NCBI RefSeq assembly: GCF_024300625.1
Contig: NZ_CP101322.1
Span: forward strand, 509,992 to 573,991
From: Halovivax gelatinilyticus
GTDB lineage: Archaea > Halobacteriota > Halobacteria > Halobacteriales > Natrialbaceae
Direction of reading: 5' to 3'
Length of the DNA stretch: 64,000 nucleotides
Both the position numbers and the translations under genes were made by a program. Shown in pieces: positions 17,572-26,958 of the stretch; the stretch's first letter is position 1; every line of letters starts with the position of its first letter. Under the pieces are notes generated by a model. It made no database searches, was not told where the DNA came from, and saw nothing but the letters and a program-made list of their open reading frames with translations.

Positions 17572-17642
17572 TGGGACCGCCGAGAGTCGAACTCAGGTCC
17601 TACGGACCCCATCCGCAGAGGATACCACTACCCCACGGTCCC
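17572..17642 (-). tRNA. tRNA-Pro (anticodon GGG)
   Basis: The minus strand folds into a 71-nt cloverleaf. The acceptor stem is GGGACCG paired with CGGTCCC. The anticodon stem TGCGG pairs with CCGTA around the loop ATGGGGT, giving anticodon GGG. The T-arm is CTGAG-TTCGACT-CTCGG, and the discriminator base is A. CCA is not encoded. A/T-rich GCTTAAACG about 25-35 bases upstream is a plausible promoter box. No intron is seen. Confidence 0.93.
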
Positions 17643-17690
17643 GTACACAAATCGATGGCCGGTTCGCGTTTAAGCCTGTCGTTTGAACGG

Positions 17691-18755
17691 TCACTCGCGC
17701 GGGGCGACGAGGGGTCCCTCGTCGCGAACCGCCAGGCTCGTCACCGGATCGTTCTCGTAGCAGACGGTGTTCGCTCGGCCGAGGACGTAGCCGTCGTGGT
17801 CGACGGGGATCGTCTCGAGCGGATCGCCGTGCGGGCTGACGAGCGTCGCCAGTTCGTCGCCGGCTTCGAACGCCTCGCCGGCTTCCAAGTGATGCCGACA
17901 GATGCCCGCACGTGGCGCGTTTGGCCCGCGAAACCGACGCACCGGGAAGTCGACCGGTGGATCGATCGAGCGGGCGTCGACTCGTTCGGGAACCGCCTCG
18001 AGCATCCCGAGGTGAACCATCGTCCGGTAGACTGCGGCGACGCCGGCCGCACGATTCGCCTCCTCGACGACCCCGTAGCTCCCGAGTTCGAGCGTTAGCG
18101 AGGGAATGCCGGCGCGGTTGAGCACGGCACCGGCCGCGGAGCGATCCAGGTTGCGGTCGACGTACTCCTCGGCCGGGTACTCGTTGATCACCGGCAGTCC
18201 GATCGCGTCGGCGAACGCGTCGAGGCGGTCGGCGAGCTCGCGCGCCTGCGACTCGGTTCGATCGCCGTCTTCGTCGTACAACACCCGATCGCGAATGACG
18301 AACGGAACGGAGCCGACCTGCGCGGTGTGGACGTCGACCAGCGCGTCCGCTGAGGCGACGATCAGCTCGTAGAGGCGCGTCCCGATCAGCTCCTGGACGC
18401 GGGGATCGTCGCCCTCGTCCGGCTCCTCGGCGGGGAAGTACCGGTTCGGGTCGTCGCCGTGGTAGTACGAGGTGCGCTCGACGCGACGCAACCCCGACGG
18501 ACTGACGATCGGAACGCAGACCACCGTTCCGCACAATCCCGCCGGCACGCCGTCGGCCAGCACGTCCTGGACCGTCGCCACGCCCGTCAGTTCGTTCCCG
18601 TGGACGCCGCCGGTCACCCAGAGCGTCGGCCCGTCGGACTCGCCTCGAGCGATCACGACCGGCAGGCGCTCCGACCCGCCCGTCGGTACCCCCGTCATCT
18701 CGAGATATCCCGTCGCTCGTTCGCCCGGCCCCGCCGATGCTGACCCGAGTTGCAT
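17691..18755 (-). CDS. Succinylglutamate desuccinylase/aspartoacylase family zinc hydrolase
   Basis: This 354-residue protein has the M14-like zinc site of the AstE/ASPA family. His and Glu are in TGGVHGNELTG and a third ligand is in VDVHTAQ. Also present are a substrate Arg in SGLRRVERTS, NPxRYFP-like DPNRYFP, and the catalytic Glu in SLTLELGSYG. The C-terminal 90 residues form the beta domain typical of these deacylases. It would cleave an N-acyl amino acid or similar amide in the cytoplasm. The ATG at 18755 lies 25-31 bases after a TATA-like CCTTTAGCC, favouring it over the GTG at 18764. Substrate is unknown. Confidence 0.87.
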   Translation of the reverse strand: MQLGSASAGPGERATGYLEMTGVPTGGSERLPVVIARGESDGPTLWVTGGVHGNELTGVATVQDVLADGVPAGLCGTVVCVPIVSPSGLRRVERTSYYHGDDPNRYFPAEEPDEGDDPRVQELIGTRLYELIVASADALVDVHTAQVGSVPFVIRDRVLYDEDGDRTESQARELADRLDAFADAIGLPVINEYPAEEYVDRNLDRSAAGAVLNRAGIPSLTLELGSYGVVEEANRAAGVAAVYRTMVHLGMLEAVPERVDARSIDPPVDFPVRRFRGPNAPRAGICRHHLEAGEAFEAGDELATLVSPHGDPLETIPVDHDGYVLGRANTVCYENDPVTSLAVRDEGPLVAPRE

Positions 18756-18819
18756 ACGATCCACTCTCGATGCGGATGGCTAAAGGATCACGACCGATGA
18801 CGACGGACTCTCCGTCGAA

Positions 18820-19851
18820 TCAGTGCCCTCGCCCGTGCCAGGTCAGCATCGACGCCGACCAGGTGTAGCCCGTACCCGCCGCGAGGAGACAGACGAGGTC
18901 GCCGGGTTCGAGCCGGCCATCGCGGCGAGCCTCCTCGAGTGCAAGCACCTGATCTGCGCTCTGGACGTGACCCAACTCGTCCAGGTAGTAGCCGTCCGCC
19001 TCGTGGTCGAGCCCGAGTTCGTCGAACAGGAGCTCGTGGAACGACCGCTTCATGTGGGTGACCGCGACGAAGTCGAGATCCGACCGTTCGAATCCGGACC
19101 GCGCAAGGGCCGTGTCGGCAACATCGAGGTAGTTCGGCAGCGAGACGGGCGCGAGTCGCTCTTTCATCCCGTCCGGGTCGGGAACGTCGAGCGTGTGCCG
19201 GCCCGCCTCGACGCTCTCGCGGCTCGGCGGTTCCTTCGAACCCCCGGCGGGCATGATCACGTCCTCGGCGAACGAACCGTCGGTGATGGCCGCGCTCTCG
19301 TGGACCGTCGCGCGGGCCCGATCGCCCGGATCAGACTCCAGTACCATCGCGCTCGCGCCCGACCCGAAGTTGAACATGAACGACGATCGCTCGTTCGTAT
19401 AGTCGATCAGACTCTCCTCGCGACTCGCGGCGACGAGCAGGACGCGATCGAGGTGATCGACCTGCAGCTGGGCCGCCGCCTGTCTGACGGCGATCGGTGC
19501 GCTCGCACAGAGCGTGTGACTCTCGGTCGCGAACGCGTTCTCGGCACCCAGGCGTTCGGCGATATCGGCTGCTGCCGACCAGACGACGTAGTCTTTGAAC
19601 TCGCTGCCGTGGTAGAGTACCATGTCGAGGTCGGCCGCCCGTACCCCCGCGTCGTCGAGCGCCTCCTCGGCCGCGCCGACCGCCATATCGGTGACGTGAT
19701 CCTCGCCCGGTCGGCAGACGCGCTTTTCTACGAGGCCCATCTTCTCGATCACGACCGATTCGGGAATCTCGCTCTCGGCGGCTATCTCCTCGCCGGTCAG
19801 GACGGTCTCCGGGAGGTAGCGCCCGTACCCGGTGAGCCCGACCGTCGTCAT
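18820..19851 (-). CDS. 3-oxoacyl-ACP synthase III-like (FabH/HMG-CoA-synthase superfamily) enzyme
   Basis: The 343-residue thiolase-fold protein starts MTTVGLTGYGRYLPE. It has the nucleophilic cysteine at Cys115 (HTLCASAP) and the His at His266 (VAVTHMKR). The third FabH position, normally Asn, is His295 in LGHVQSADQVLALE, so the Cys-His-Asn triad reads Cys-His-His. The fold and glycine loop (FNFGSGASAMVLE, AAGTGYTWSAS) are intact. The family condenses or transfers acyl groups between CoA or ACP partners. Its start overlaps the acyl-CoA ligase stop by ATGA, indicating translational coupling. Likely activity is a Claisen-type condensation or acyl transfer; the direction is inferred from the catabolic neighbours. 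Confidence 0.85.
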   Translation of the reverse strand: MTTVGLTGYGRYLPETVLTGEEIAAESEIPESVVIEKMGLVEKRVCRPGEDHVTDMAVGAAEEALDDAGVRAADLDMVLYHGSEFKDYVVWSAAADIAERLGAENAFATESHTLCASAPIAVRQAAAQLQVDHLDRVLLVAASREESLIDYTNERSSFMFNFGSGASAMVLESDPGDRARATVHESAAITDGSFAEDVIMPAGGSKEPPSRESVEAGRHTLDVPDPDGMKERLAPVSLPNYLDVADTALARSGFERSDLDFVAVTHMKRSFHELLFDELGLDHEADGYYLDELGHVQSADQVLALEEARRDGRLEPGDLVCLLAAGTGYTWSASMLTWHGRGH

Positions 19852-21365
19852 CGGGTCTCGCCTCCGTTTCCAGCGATCGGTTCGGATTCGCCGTGTGCCT
19901 CCGCCAACGCCTCGCGATCCAGCTTTCCTGGCCCGCTCCTCGGAAGTTCGTCCACGAACGCGTACGCAGATGGCCGTGCGTATCCCGGAAGTCGGTCTCG
20001 AGCGAAGGCGTCGAGCGTTTCGGTGAGATCCGAGGGCGGCCCGGCGGCTCCGGCCGGCACGACCACCGCCTTCGGTGTCGTCCCCCAGCGCTCGTGTGGA
20101 ACGCCGATCGCGCCCACCTCCTCGATGGCGTCGTGGTCGTCTAACGCGTTCTCGATCTCCTCCGGGTAGACGTTCTCGCCGCCGCTGACGAACATGTTGT
20201 CCGTTCGACCGGTGATCGAGACGTCGCCGTCGTCGTCTTCCACCGCCAAGTCGCCCGTCGAGACCCACTCGCCGTCGAAGGTGCCGTCGCTCGTCGCGAG
20301 GTATCGATCGGCCGCGACCGGCCCGCGGAGTTCGAGTTCACCGATCGTCCCCGGCTCCACGGTGTCGCCGACGTCGTCGACGATGCGCACCTCACAGTCC
20401 GGAAACGGGCGACCGACCGTCTCTGCCTTCTCGGCGGCGTCGGTACGGGTCGGATCGACGAAGAGGTTGTTCGGGCCGCCCTCGGTGAGCCCGTAGCCCT
20501 GGCTGAAGTGAATCCCCCGGTCACGGTACGTCTCCTGGAGTGAGGGAGGCGTCGGACCGCCTCCGCTCATACACCACTCCAGGCTGGAGAGATCAGCCGC
20601 TTCGAACGACTCGCAGTCGGCGATCGCACGGAAGATCGCCGCGACGGCGAACAGTTTCGTCGCCCGGTACCGCTCGACGATCTCGACGACCTCGTCGGGA
20701 TCGAACTCCCGCTGTACGACGACCTCGCCGCCGACGTACAGCGAGGGAAGCGTGAGCAGGTTCCAGCCGCCGGTGTGAAAGAGCGGTAAGACGAGCGGGA
20801 TCGTCTCGTCGCGACCGAGATCCCAGGCGACGGCCTCGGTGATGCAATTCCACTCCAGCTGACGCTCGGTGCAGACGACCACTTTCGGGATGCCGGTCGT
20901 CCCGCCCGTGTGGAGATACAGCAGGGGCTCCTCGGGATCTCGATCGACCGTCGAAGCGCGGCCCGTACCAGCTACCCCGTCGATGCGTTCGTCGAACTCG
21001 GTCAGCGATTCGCGCTCGACTCCCTCGGGAATCAGATCCTCGAACCGAGATTCGTAGAGACAGATCGTCGGCTCGATCCGATCGAGAAGCGACTCGACGG
21101 TCGAGGCGACCAGCCGGTGGGAGATCGGAGCGAGCGTCGCGCCGAGTCGGCGGACGGCGAAGAAAAGCGAGAAGAACGCGGGTCGGTTCCGCGAGACGAC
21201 CGCGACGACGTCGTCGCGACCGACGCCCGCGTCGGTCAGGCCGGCCGCCGTCTCGTCGGCCCACTCGTCCAGTTCCGCGTAGGTCCACTCCGTTTGCGCC
21301 GCGTGGTCGACGAGCGCTCGACTGGATTCCCAGTGTGTCGCCCGCCGCCCGAGTGAGAGCGTCAT
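19848..21365 (-). CDS. AMP-forming acyl-CoA synthetase
   Basis: This 505-residue ANL-superfamily enzyme has the P-loop-like LHTGGTTGIPK, the acyl/aryl-binding QGYGLTEGGPN, and the hinge YLATSDG...WVSTGDLAVEDDDG. The C-terminal catalytic Lys is in PRSGPGKLDREAL. It activates a carboxylate with ATP to an acyl-adenylate and then to an acyl-CoA. ATG 21365 is chosen over an upstream ATG at 21377. It is the first gene of a two-gene operon with the KAS III-like enzyme and lies 133 bases from the end of the Liv importer operon on the same strand, suggesting a shared pathway. Confidence 0.93.
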   Translation of the reverse strand: MTLSLGRRATHWESSRALVDHAAQTEWTYAELDEWADETAAGLTDAGVGRDDVVAVVSRNRPAFFSLFFAVRRLGATLAPISHRLVASTVESLLDRIEPTICLYESRFEDLIPEGVERESLTEFDERIDGVAGTGRASTVDRDPEEPLLYLHTGGTTGIPKVVVCTERQLEWNCITEAVAWDLGRDETIPLVLPLFHTGGWNLLTLPSLYVGGEVVVQREFDPDEVVEIVERYRATKLFAVAAIFRAIADCESFEAADLSSLEWCMSGGGPTPPSLQETYRDRGIHFSQGYGLTEGGPNNLFVDPTRTDAAEKAETVGRPFPDCEVRIVDDVGDTVEPGTIGELELRGPVAADRYLATSDGTFDGEWVSTGDLAVEDDDGDVSITGRTDNMFVSGGENVYPEEIENALDDHDAIEEVGAIGVPHERWGTTPKAVVVPAGAAGPPSDLTETLDAFARDRLPGYARPSAYAFVDELPRSGPGKLDREALAEAHGESEPIAGNGGETR

Positions 21366-21497
21366 TACCCGATACATTCTAGACGGAGCTACTTCATGGG
21401 CGACGTTGATATGCTGACGTCGAAGACTGACATATCAGGTATGCGTTCGCAGTGGGAGAACCACGGACTCGACGAACGACCGAGAAAAATGTGCCGA

Positions 21498-22895
21498 TCA
21501 GCGGCGGTACCGGTCTAGCACCGACGGCAGCTGCTTCGACACCGTTCCGCCGATCCGATCTCTGACCGAACCCAGGAGCCCGTTCGGGACGAACAGAACG
21601 AACAGCACGAAGACGATCCCGAGGTAGAGCGGAGCGCGGCCATCGATGACCGAGTTGATGACGATCGATTCGCCGACGAGGTCGCGCAAGAACGGCGCGA
21701 GGCCGCCCTGTTCGGACGAGAGGATGTCCTCTAGCCACTCGAAGAACACCGAACCGAAGAGCGGGCCGGCGAGCGTGCCGATTCCGCCGACGATCGTTAC
21801 GATCAGCGCGTCAGCGGTGTGCAGGAAGTAGAACGTCTCGTCGGGCGAGGCGTTCCCCCTGAACCCGGCGAAGAGCGCGCCGGCGATCCCCGCGAAGAAC
21901 CCGCTGAATCCGAACGCCACCATCTTGTACCAGAAGACGTTGTAGCCGATGGCGCGAGCCCGCTCTTCGTTTTCGCGGATGGCGATCATCACGCGTCCGA
22001 ACGGCGAGTGGATAATCCGTTGCATCGCGAAGTAACAGAGCAGGACGATCAACCCGATCGCCCAGTAGGATACCTCGGTCGCCGAGAGGTCGATCCCCAG
22101 GCCGAGAACGTTCTCGAACTCCGTCCCCGCAAGTCGGCCGATGCTGACCGAGAGCGAGTCGACGAACGGGATTCCGATTTCCGGCGTCGAACCCTGGTGG
22201 GTCGGGCCCTCCTGTGGATTGGCCGCGACGTAATCCCAGTTTCTGACGAGTTCGTAGATCACCTGAGCGACCCCGAGCGTGATCATCGCGAAGTAGACGC
22301 CGGTCAACCGGAACGAGACGAGTCCGATGGCCAGCGCCAGCGCGAACGCCAGCAGACCTCCGAGGACCATCGTCACCACGAACGGCGTCTCCGCCGGCAA
22401 TACCGGGACGTCACCGTTCGCGATCAGGATGATCGTGTACGCCCCGACGCCGTAGAACGCCGCGTGCCCGAACGAGAGGTAGCCGGTGTAGCCGCTGATG
22501 AAGTCGAAGCTCATCGCGAACAGCCCGAGGAACAACATCGCGATGACGAACGTCATCGCGGGCATGAAGGCGTCGAAGAACGCGCCGAAGTCCACGGTCG
22601 CGACCATCAGATCCACACGCGGCAAGCCGGCCATCGACGAGTAGATGAACGGGTACAACGCGAAGACGGCGACGACCAACCCGTGGGCGACGTGATCGCG
22701 TGCGTACTGGCGGAGCCAGTGGTCGCCGTCGGCTGACGACGAGGTCGCATCGCCCGCCCGTTCCGTTGTCGTCTCGCGCCCGTCGGGCGCGTCCGTCTCG
22801 GGCTCCTCGCTCACGGCCGAGTCGCCGCCGTCGGTTCGAAGGGGCCGCCCGCGCTCGCGATCGAGGTCGCGGGGAACGCGAGGACTAATGGCCAC
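21498..22895 (-). CDS. Branched-chain amino acid type ABC transporter permease LivM
   Basis: The 465-residue permease has a disordered acidic leader of about 70 residues followed by about ten membrane segments. It carries the LivM landmark GYTGYLSFGHAAFYGVGAY and the cytoplasmic EAA-like loop RENEERARAIGYNVFWYKMVAF, then GGIGTLAGPLFGS. With LivH it forms the channel of a HAAT-type importer, a family that also takes up amides, urea and aromatic or dicarboxylic acids. It overlaps livH by 11 bases. Substrate is unknown; the acyl-CoA ligases nearby argue for a carboxylic acid. Confidence 0.92.
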   Translation of the reverse strand: MAISPRVPRDLDRERGRPLRTDGGDSAVSEEPETDAPDGRETTTERAGDATSSSADGDHWLRQYARDHVAHGLVVAVFALYPFIYSSMAGLPRVDLMVATVDFGAFFDAFMPAMTFVIAMLFLGLFAMSFDFISGYTGYLSFGHAAFYGVGAYTIILIANGDVPVLPAETPFVVTMVLGGLLAFALALAIGLVSFRLTGVYFAMITLGVAQVIYELVRNWDYVAANPQEGPTHQGSTPEIGIPFVDSLSVSIGRLAGTEFENVLGLGIDLSATEVSYWAIGLIVLLCYFAMQRIIHSPFGRVMIAIRENEERARAIGYNVFWYKMVAFGFSGFFAGIAGALFAGFRGNASPDETFYFLHTADALIVTIVGGIGTLAGPLFGSVFFEWLEDILSSEQGGLAPFLRDLVGESIVINSVIDGRAPLYLGIVFVLFVLFVPNGLLGSVRDRIGGTVSKQLPSVLDRYRR

Positions 22896-23967
22896 CCACC
22901 TCCTCGACGCCGTACAGCCCCTGCGGTTTCACGACGAGCGTGATCACCAGGAGCAAGAACACCGTTACCTCGGGGAGTCCCGGGAAGGTCACGATACCCG
23001 TGTGGAACAGCCACGTCGTGAACGAGTCGGCGAGGCCGACGACGAGGGCGGCCACGATCGTCCCCTTGAACGAACCGAGGCCGCCGATGACGACGACCAC
23101 GAACGCGTACAGCAGAACGTCGATGTTGAGGAGGACGCTCGGTCCCCACGTCGGATCCCACATCAAGAACACGCCGCCGAGCGCAGCCAGGCCGGTCCCG
23201 AGGCCAAACACGACCGTGAAGGCCCGTCTGACGTCGACGCCGAGTGCCTCGACCATCTCCGGGTCTTCGCTGCCCGCACGGATGTAGAGTCCGTACAGCG
23301 TTCGCGTCAGAAAGAGCCAGACGGCGGTCGCGACGAGCACCCCGCCCGCCGCGGCGAACAGGTAGAACGCCCTGACGTTGACCCCGAGGGTCTCCTGGAT
23401 GATCCCGATCGGATTCTGGAAGGCTCCCGGAATCGTCCCCGCCGCCGCAGACCACGTCGGCTCCGGTTGGATTCCCTGGAACGTCGCGACGATCCGCGCG
23501 AGTTCTTCTAAGATGAGCCCGATCCCGAACGTCAGCAGGATCTGGTACATCGGCGTCCGGTCGTAGATCGGCCTGACGAGCTTCGTCTCGACGAGCGCGC
23601 CGAAGGCCGTCATGGCCGCCATCACGACCGCTGCAACGGCGACGAACAGTGCGATCCGGGCGATCGGTCCCGAGCCGGCGGAGATAGCGACGACCATCAA
23701 TATGCCGCCGAGGTACGCTCCGATCATCGCGAACGCCCCGTGGGCGAAGTTGAGTACGCCCATCAGACCGAAGACGAGCGTCAACCCGACCGCGATGATG
23801 AAGTAGATCGCCGCCTTGCCGAGCCCCTCGACCACGATGCGAACGAGGGTGCTCGGCTGCAGCAACCGATCGAGGAAGTTGAGGAACCCCTCGTAAAATA
23901 ACGGCAGTTCCACGAAACCGGGGACGACGGCCATCGAGGTCACGATAGTCGAAAGGAATCCCGTCAT
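22885..23967 (-). CDS. Branched-chain amino acid type ABC transporter permease LivH
   Basis: The 360-residue permease has about eight to nine membrane helices. LivH motifs are present: GLMGVLNFAHGAFAMIGAY, the coupling loop IRAGSEDPEMVEALGVDV, and VVVIGGLGSFKGT. It pairs with LivM in the membrane. Its start overlaps the stop of the livF gene as ATGA, so the operon order is livG, livF, livH, livM after the binding protein. Confidence 0.92.
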   Translation of the reverse strand: MTGFLSTIVTSMAVVPGFVELPLFYEGFLNFLDRLLQPSTLVRIVVEGLGKAAIYFIIAVGLTLVFGLMGVLNFAHGAFAMIGAYLGGILMVVAISAGSGPIARIALFVAVAAVVMAAMTAFGALVETKLVRPIYDRTPMYQILLTFGIGLILEELARIVATFQGIQPEPTWSAAAGTIPGAFQNPIGIIQETLGVNVRAFYLFAAAGGVLVATAVWLFLTRTLYGLYIRAGSEDPEMVEALGVDVRRAFTVVFGLGTGLAALGGVFLMWDPTWGPSVLLNIDVLLYAFVVVVIGGLGSFKGTIVAALVVGLADSFTTWLFHTGIVTFPGLPEVTVFLLLVITLVVKPQGLYGVEEVGGH

Positions 23968-24662
23968 GCAGAGAGATACCTCCGGATCCGTTCGTCGTCG
24001 GCGCGCACGCCCTCGGTCGGTCCGGATTCGACCACGGTGCCGTGATCGAGCAAGTAGAACCGGTCGGCGAGGTCCATCGCGAGCGGGAAGTTCTGCTCGA
24101 CCAGCACCATCGTCGTCTCGGCGGATGCTTCGCGGAGCGCTTCGACGACCTGTTCGACGATCATCGGCGCCAGTCCCTCGCTCGGCTCGTCGACGAGTAA
24201 CAGGTCGTTGTCACCGACCATGCCTCGTGCGATCGCGAGCATTTGCTGTTGTCCGCCGCTCAGATTGCGCGCCTCCTGATCGCGAAAGCGCTCCAGGTCG
24301 GGAAACAGGTCGAAGACGTACTCACGAAGCGGTTCGTAGGCCTGATCGGGCCCGACCGAGACGCGAACGTTCTCTTCAACCGTGAGGTACCCAAACATCC
24401 GTCGGTCTTCCGGAACCCATCCGATACCGCGATTTGCAACCTCGCTCGTCGCCAGTCCGGTGACGTCCTCGCCCGCGAAGCGGACGACTCCCTCTCGCGG
24501 CGGCGTGAGTTGCAGGATCGACCGAAGCGTGGTCGTCTTCCCGACCCCGTTGCGCCCGAGAAGCGCGACGATCTCCCCCTCCTCGACGTGGAGGTCGACA
24601 CCCTGGAGAATGTGACTCTCTCCGTAATAGGTGTGAACGCCGTCGAGTTCCAGCAGGCTCAT
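23964..24662 (-). CDS. Branched-chain amino acid type ABC transporter ATPase LivF
   Basis: This 232-residue ATPase has Walker A GRNGVGKTTT, a Q-loop region, signature LSGGQQQMLAIARG, Walker B LLLVDEPSEGLAP and the switch His in VLVEQNF. The EPSEGL sequence and short length are typical of LivF rather than LivG. It energises import with LivG at the cytoplasmic face. Both ends overlap neighbours by ATGA (livG upstream, livH downstream), showing tight translational coupling. Confidence 0.93.
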   Translation of the reverse strand: MSLLELDGVHTYYGESHILQGVDLHVEEGEIVALLGRNGVGKTTTLRSILQLTPPREGVVRFAGEDVTGLATSEVANRGIGWVPEDRRMFGYLTVEENVRVSVGPDQAYEPLREYVFDLFPDLERFRDQEARNLSGGQQQMLAIARGMVGDNDLLLVDEPSEGLAPMIVEQVVEALREASAETTMVLVEQNFPLAMDLADRFYLLDHGTVVESGPTEGVRADDERIRRYLSA

Positions 24663-25600
24663 CCGGCGGACACCCCGGACTCGGAGCCACCCGATTCGAC
24701 GTCGCGGTTCGAACCGTCGTATCCCCCGAGATACGCCCGCTGGACGGCCTCGCTCTCTCGAACGGCGGCCGGTTCGCCGTCGGCGATCAGCTCGCCTTGA
24801 TTCAGGACGGCGACCCGGTCGCTGATGTCCATCACGACGTCCATGTTGTGTTCGATCAGCATGACGGCGTGGTCGTCGGCGACGTCTTCGATGATGTCCG
24901 TGACCGTTTCGACGTCCTCGCTCGAAACGCCTGCGGTGGGCTCGTCCAGCAGGAGGACGTCCGGTCGTCCAGCGAGCGCGATGCCGATCTCGAGTTTTCG
25001 TTTCTCCCCGTGGCTCAGGTTCTGTGCGAGTTCGTCGGCCGCCTCTGCGAGGCCGATTCTGGCGAGGATCGATTCGGCCTCGGCTACGTGCTCGTCGAAG
25101 GCGTTGACGTTTCGCCAGAAGTGCCAGGAATCCCGGCCACGGTGGGCCTGAACGGCGATGCGTACGTTCTCCAGGACCGAGACGGTCGGGAATATATTAG
25201 TTATCTGGTACGAACGGTGCAACCCGAGCAGCGCGGTCCGGTGGGGCGAGTGCTCCGTGATGTCGATCGGATCCAGCCAGGGATCGATCGCCGCGGTCGA
25301 CTCCGCACCGCGCTCGATCGCCTCGACGAGCGCGTTCGGCTCGGCGTACCGGTCGGCCAGCGCTTCGTCCGTCTCGATCGCCTCGGCCGCGGCGCCGGCT
25401 CTGAGCGACCGCGGTGCGAACTCGATTCGGCCACGGGTGGGTTCGAGGACTCCGGTGAGTAAATTGAAGAAGGTCGTCTTTCCCGCGCCGTTCGGGCCGA
25501 TCACCGAGCATAGCTCGCCGATCTCGAGACCGAAGTCGACGCCGTCGACCGCGGTGATCGCATCGAACTCCTTCGTCAGGTTGTGGGTCGAGAGGAGCAT
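24659..25600 (-). CDS. Branched-chain amino acid type ABC transporter ATPase LivG
   Basis: The 313-residue ATPase has Walker A GPNGAGKTTF, signature LSHGEKRKLEIG, Walker B VLLLDEPTAGVS and switch His in LIEHNMDVVM. These identify LivG. Between Walker A and the Q-loop (HRSYQITNIFP) there is an unusual insertion of about 50 residues (roughly 62-113), acidic and Ala-rich. Normal LivG has only a short strand pair there, so the protein is longer than the usual 250-260 residues. It starts just 6 bases before the end of the binding-protein gene. Confidence 0.92.
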   Translation of the reverse strand: MLLSTHNLTKEFDAITAVDGVDFGLEIGELCSVIGPNGAGKTTFFNLLTGVLEPTRGRIEFAPRSLRAGAAAEAIETDEALADRYAEPNALVEAIERGAESTAAIDPWLDPIDITEHSPHRTALLGLHRSYQITNIFPTVSVLENVRIAVQAHRGRDSWHFWRNVNAFDEHVAEAESILARIGLAEAADELAQNLSHGEKRKLEIGIALAGRPDVLLLDEPTAGVSSEDVETVTDIIEDVADDHAVMLIEHNMDVVMDISDRVAVLNQGELIADGEPAAVRESEAVQRAYLGGYDGSNRDVESGGSESGVSAG

Positions 25601-25605
25601 GTGGC

Positions 25606-26958
25606 TCAGAGTGAACAGCTCGATTCGTCGGCCGGAACCATCACCTCGTCGGCGTCGAACGTCTCGATCGGCTCGCCCGGCATGACGGCGGCGTCCCAGG
25701 TGTCTGCGTATTCGTCGCTCGTTGGGACCGGCCAGGCGACCGTCATGGCCGACGCCGCCTGGTTGTTGTGCTCCTGGAACGTGTACGCGTTCTCGCCCTT
25801 CGGCGTGTACTCGACGGTCATCCCACGCATCTCGGCGGCGATGTCCCCCGCGTCGAGCGATCCGGTCTCGTCGATCGCCTGGCCGACGGCGGAGCCGCCC
25901 ACGAACGTCCCCGCACTGAAGAGGTCCGGGACGATGTCGTAGGCGTCGACGTGCATCTCGATGAACGCATCGTTGATCTCGTTGTCGTACTGGTTCCAGT
26001 GATAGCGGGTGGTGAACGGACCCAACTCCGCGTCCTGGATGTCCTCCGCGGTGAAGCCCTCTCCGAGGGTCGCTTCGATCACTTCGCCGATCACCTGGTT
26101 CGTCACGAGTTCGGCGAAGCCACCGAACGCCTGTATCTCGTCGTACTGCATCGCCGTCGGGAGGAACTGCGGAAGCGTCGCGAACGTAAAGCCGCCGACG
26201 ACGCCGTCGGCACCCTGTTCGAGCGCCTCGTCGAACAGCCCGCCGAACTCGCTGTAGCCCTGCTCGACGAACCGCGGTTCGAGCACCTCGATTCCCTCGG
26301 CTTCGAGGACCTCCTGGTACCCGTTCGCGACCCCCTCGCCGAACGCGCCCTCGGCGGCGAAGATCGCGACCGTCGAGACGTCTCCCTGCTGTGCGACGTA
26401 GCGCCCGCCGGCGCGGGCGTCCATCGCCGTGTGCTCGCTCGCCCGGAACATCCGTTCGTGACAGTGGTCGCTGGAGACGGTGATGTCCGCGTCGGCGGCC
26501 GGCCCGACGACGAACGGCACGTCCGTCTCGTCCAGTACGCTTCCGGCGATCAATCTGGCCGAGTCTGAACTCGACGTGCCGAACAGGAGGTCGACCTCCT
26601 CGTCGATGATCAGATCTTCGGCGACGTTCTGCGCCGTCGTGGGGTCGAACTGCGTGTCCTGGACGACGAACTCGAACGTCGGCCCGTCGTCGGTCTCCAT
26701 CTCGTGAGTGCCGGTCGACATGCTCGCTACCGGATCGGCGTCGTACCGGTAGGCGAGACCCGAGTAAAAGCCCATCAGGCTGATCTGGCCGTAGTACTCG
26801 AGGTCGCCCGAGGTCGGCTGAAGGACGCCGATTCTGAACGTTTCACCCTCGACGCCGCTCTCGCCGTCGTCGATACATCCGGCGAGGGTCGCCACCCCGG
26901 CGGCCCCCAGCGCGCCTGTTCCCCGCAGCACGGTCCGTCTGCTGTGACGTTTTACCAT
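25606..26958 (-). CDS. Liv-type substrate-binding lipoprotein
   Basis: This 450-residue extracellular binding protein begins MVKRHSRRTVLRGTGALG. The twin-arginine motif is followed by a hydrophobic core and the lipobox TLAGC, so it is predicted to be a Tat-exported lipid-anchored protein. The rest is a type I periplasmic-binding fold (FRIGVLQPTSGDLEYYGQ, then LFGTSSSDSARLIAGSVL). It is the receptor of the ABC importer encoded downstream. The ATG at 26958 is clear because it gives an exact signal peptide. The ligand is unknown. The presence of acyl-CoA ligases on both sides suggests an organic acid rather than an amino acid. Confidence 0.92.
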   Translation of the reverse strand: MVKRHSRRTVLRGTGALGAAGVATLAGCIDDGESGVEGETFRIGVLQPTSGDLEYYGQISLMGFYSGLAYRYDADPVASMSTGTHEMETDDGPTFEFVVQDTQFDPTTAQNVAEDLIIDEEVDLLFGTSSSDSARLIAGSVLDETDVPFVVGPAADADITVSSDHCHERMFRASEHTAMDARAGGRYVAQQGDVSTVAIFAAEGAFGEGVANGYQEVLEAEGIEVLEPRFVEQGYSEFGGLFDEALEQGADGVVGGFTFATLPQFLPTAMQYDEIQAFGGFAELVTNQVIGEVIEATLGEGFTAEDIQDAELGPFTTRYHWNQYDNEINDAFIEMHVDAYDIVPDLFSAGTFVGGSAVGQAIDETGSLDAGDIAAEMRGMTVEYTPKGENAYTFQEHNNQAASAMTVAWPVPTSDEYADTWDAAVMPGEPIETFDADEVMVPADESSCSL

